Shown here piece by piece: positions 6,514 through 7,281 of a stretch of DNA of 7,281 nucleotides. The position numbers and the translations under genes were made by a program. Origin of the DNA: Hydrogenophaga sp. (GTDB taxonomy: Bacteria; Pseudomonadota; Gammaproteobacteria; Burkholderiales; Burkholderiaceae_C). Position 1 is the stretch's first letter, and each line of letters opens with the position of its first letter. The DNA lies in assembly GCA_025458415.1 (NCBI GenBank), contig JALOSN010000188.1, forward strand, positions 1-7,281. The letters are read 5' to 3'. The notes under the pieces were generated by a model that did not search any database, was not told the DNA's origin, and worked only from the letters and a program-made list of their open reading frames with translations.

Positions 6514-7281
6514 TAGGGTGGCAGGCCGGTCTCGATGGTCCAGTGGCCCGGCAGGTGCCGTCGCACCTCGGCGCGCGCATAGCGGTCGTCCAGCAACCAG
6601 ACCGTGCCATGGTCCTGTTCACTCCTGATCACGCGCCCGGCCGCCTGCACCACTTTCTGCAGACCGGGAAACAGGTAGGCGTAGTCGTAGCCCCGACCGA
6701 AGCGTGCCTGCAGCCGCGTGCGCATCTGCTCGTTCACCGGATTCACCTGCGGCAGGCCCAGGCTGGCGATGAAGGCACCGATCAGGCGCCGCCCGGGCAG
6801 GTCGATGCCTTCGCCGAAGGCCCCTCCCAGCACCGCAAAACCGATGCCGCGGCCATCCTCGGCGAAGCGCTGCAGAAACGCCTCACGCTCGACTTCGGCC
6901 ATGCCGCGTGACTGGCTCCAGACAGGAATGTCCGGTGCCCGCTGCCGGAGCCGGTCCAGGGCTTGCTGCAGGTAGTCGAAGCTGCTGAAGAAAGCCAGGT
7001 AGTTGCCCGGCTCGCTGCGGTACTGCGAGGCCAGCACCTGCACCAGGGCGTCAAGCGAGTTCAGGCGGTCGGTGTACCGGGTCGAGATATGCGGGGCCAT
7101 GCGCACCACCAGTTGCGCCGGGTCGAAAGGCGAAGGCACGTCCAGCCGAAGCGTGCCATCGGGCAGCTCCAGCAGGTCAGCCACATAGTCCATCGGCGCC
7201 AGCGTGGCCGAGAACAGCGTGACGCCCTGCGCCGAGGCCCAGCGTGACTGCAGCATCGGGCCGGGCACCACATTGCGGATG
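6513..7281 (-). CDS. C-terminal part of a DinG/Rad3-type ATP-dependent DNA helicase
   Basis: The frame is open to the window edge, so the N-terminal half, with the Walker motifs and any iron-sulfur cluster, lies outside; the stop is TAG at 6513-6515. The visible 256 codons form helicase domain 2 of the XPD/DinG superfamily 2 group. Seen in order are FSATLAPMDYVADLL (7214 downward, motif III-like), NYLAFFSSFDYLQQAL (motif IV), VLGGAFGEGIDLPGRRLIGAFIASLGLPQV (motif V region), and VQAAGRVIRSEQDHGTVWLLDDRY (motif VI, arginine finger region near 6624-6650). These enzymes unwind DNA 5' to 3' in repair and in resolving R-loops or forks. DinG against YoaA cannot be settled without the N-terminus. The gene converges on the lipoprotein gene and is probably unrelated to it functionally. 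Confidence 0.9.
   Translation of the reverse strand, partial: IRNVVPGPMLQSRWASAQGVTLFSATLAPMDYVADLLELPDGTLRLDVPSPFDPAQLVVRMAPHISTRYTDRLNSLDALVQVLASQYRSEPGNYLAFFSSFDYLQQALDRLRQRAPDIPVWSQSRGMAEVEREAFLQRFAEDGRGIGFAVLGGAFGEGIDLPGRRLIGAFIASLGLPQVNPVNEQMRTRLQARFGRGYDYAYLFPGLQKVVQAAGRVIRSEQDHGTVWLLDDRYARAEVRRHLPGHWTIETGLPP

Noticed and set aside
6262..6914. Ala-rich and further extension of the lipoprotein frame
   Set aside because: It runs antisense through conserved helicase motifs, and a shifted frame gives a sensible end at 6487.

Overview
The window is GC-rich, gene-dense DNA of a proteobacterial type. The codon bias and the DUF6502/DUF5666 gene pair suggest a betaproteobacterium or a close gammaproteobacterium; this is inference, because no marker gene is present. 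It holds seven genes in three transcription units. I saw no rRNA or tRNA gene, CRISPR array or transposase.

Positions 1-3620 (+) look like one tightly packed operon. It starts with the 3' end of a probable bacterial microcompartment (BMC) shell protein, which overlaps by ATGA a trypsin-like serine protease with no signal peptide. After 13 bases comes a SulP-family anion transporter with a STAS domain and an unusual C-terminal extension of about 210 residues. That gene overlaps by GTGA a 105-residue protein I do not recognise. A shell protein, an intracellular protease and a possible bicarbonate or sulfate importer together suggest a microcompartment-linked function, but the substrate is unknown.

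Positions 3663-6487 form a divergent locus. On the minus strand is a small exported protein made almost entirely of Ser/Gly and Arg-Gly repeats. On the plus strand a DUF6502 protein overlaps by ATGA a DUF5666 lipoprotein. Between the two directions lie two tandem palindromes with GTGGGA-N5-TCCCAC arms, 27 bp apart, which look like an operator. The lipoprotein reading frame appears broken by a single -1 shift near 6240-6265. Restoring it reveals a C-terminal tail of RG and SG repeats closely similar in composition and motif to the divergently encoded exported protein. I read the three genes as one module: a possible DUF6502 regulator and two envelope or secreted proteins that share an RG/DDGG tail. 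This is the most novel-looking part of the window.

Positions 6513-7281 (-) are the C-terminal end of a DinG/Rad3-type helicase that converges on the lipoprotein gene, with a small hairpin between the two stop codons.
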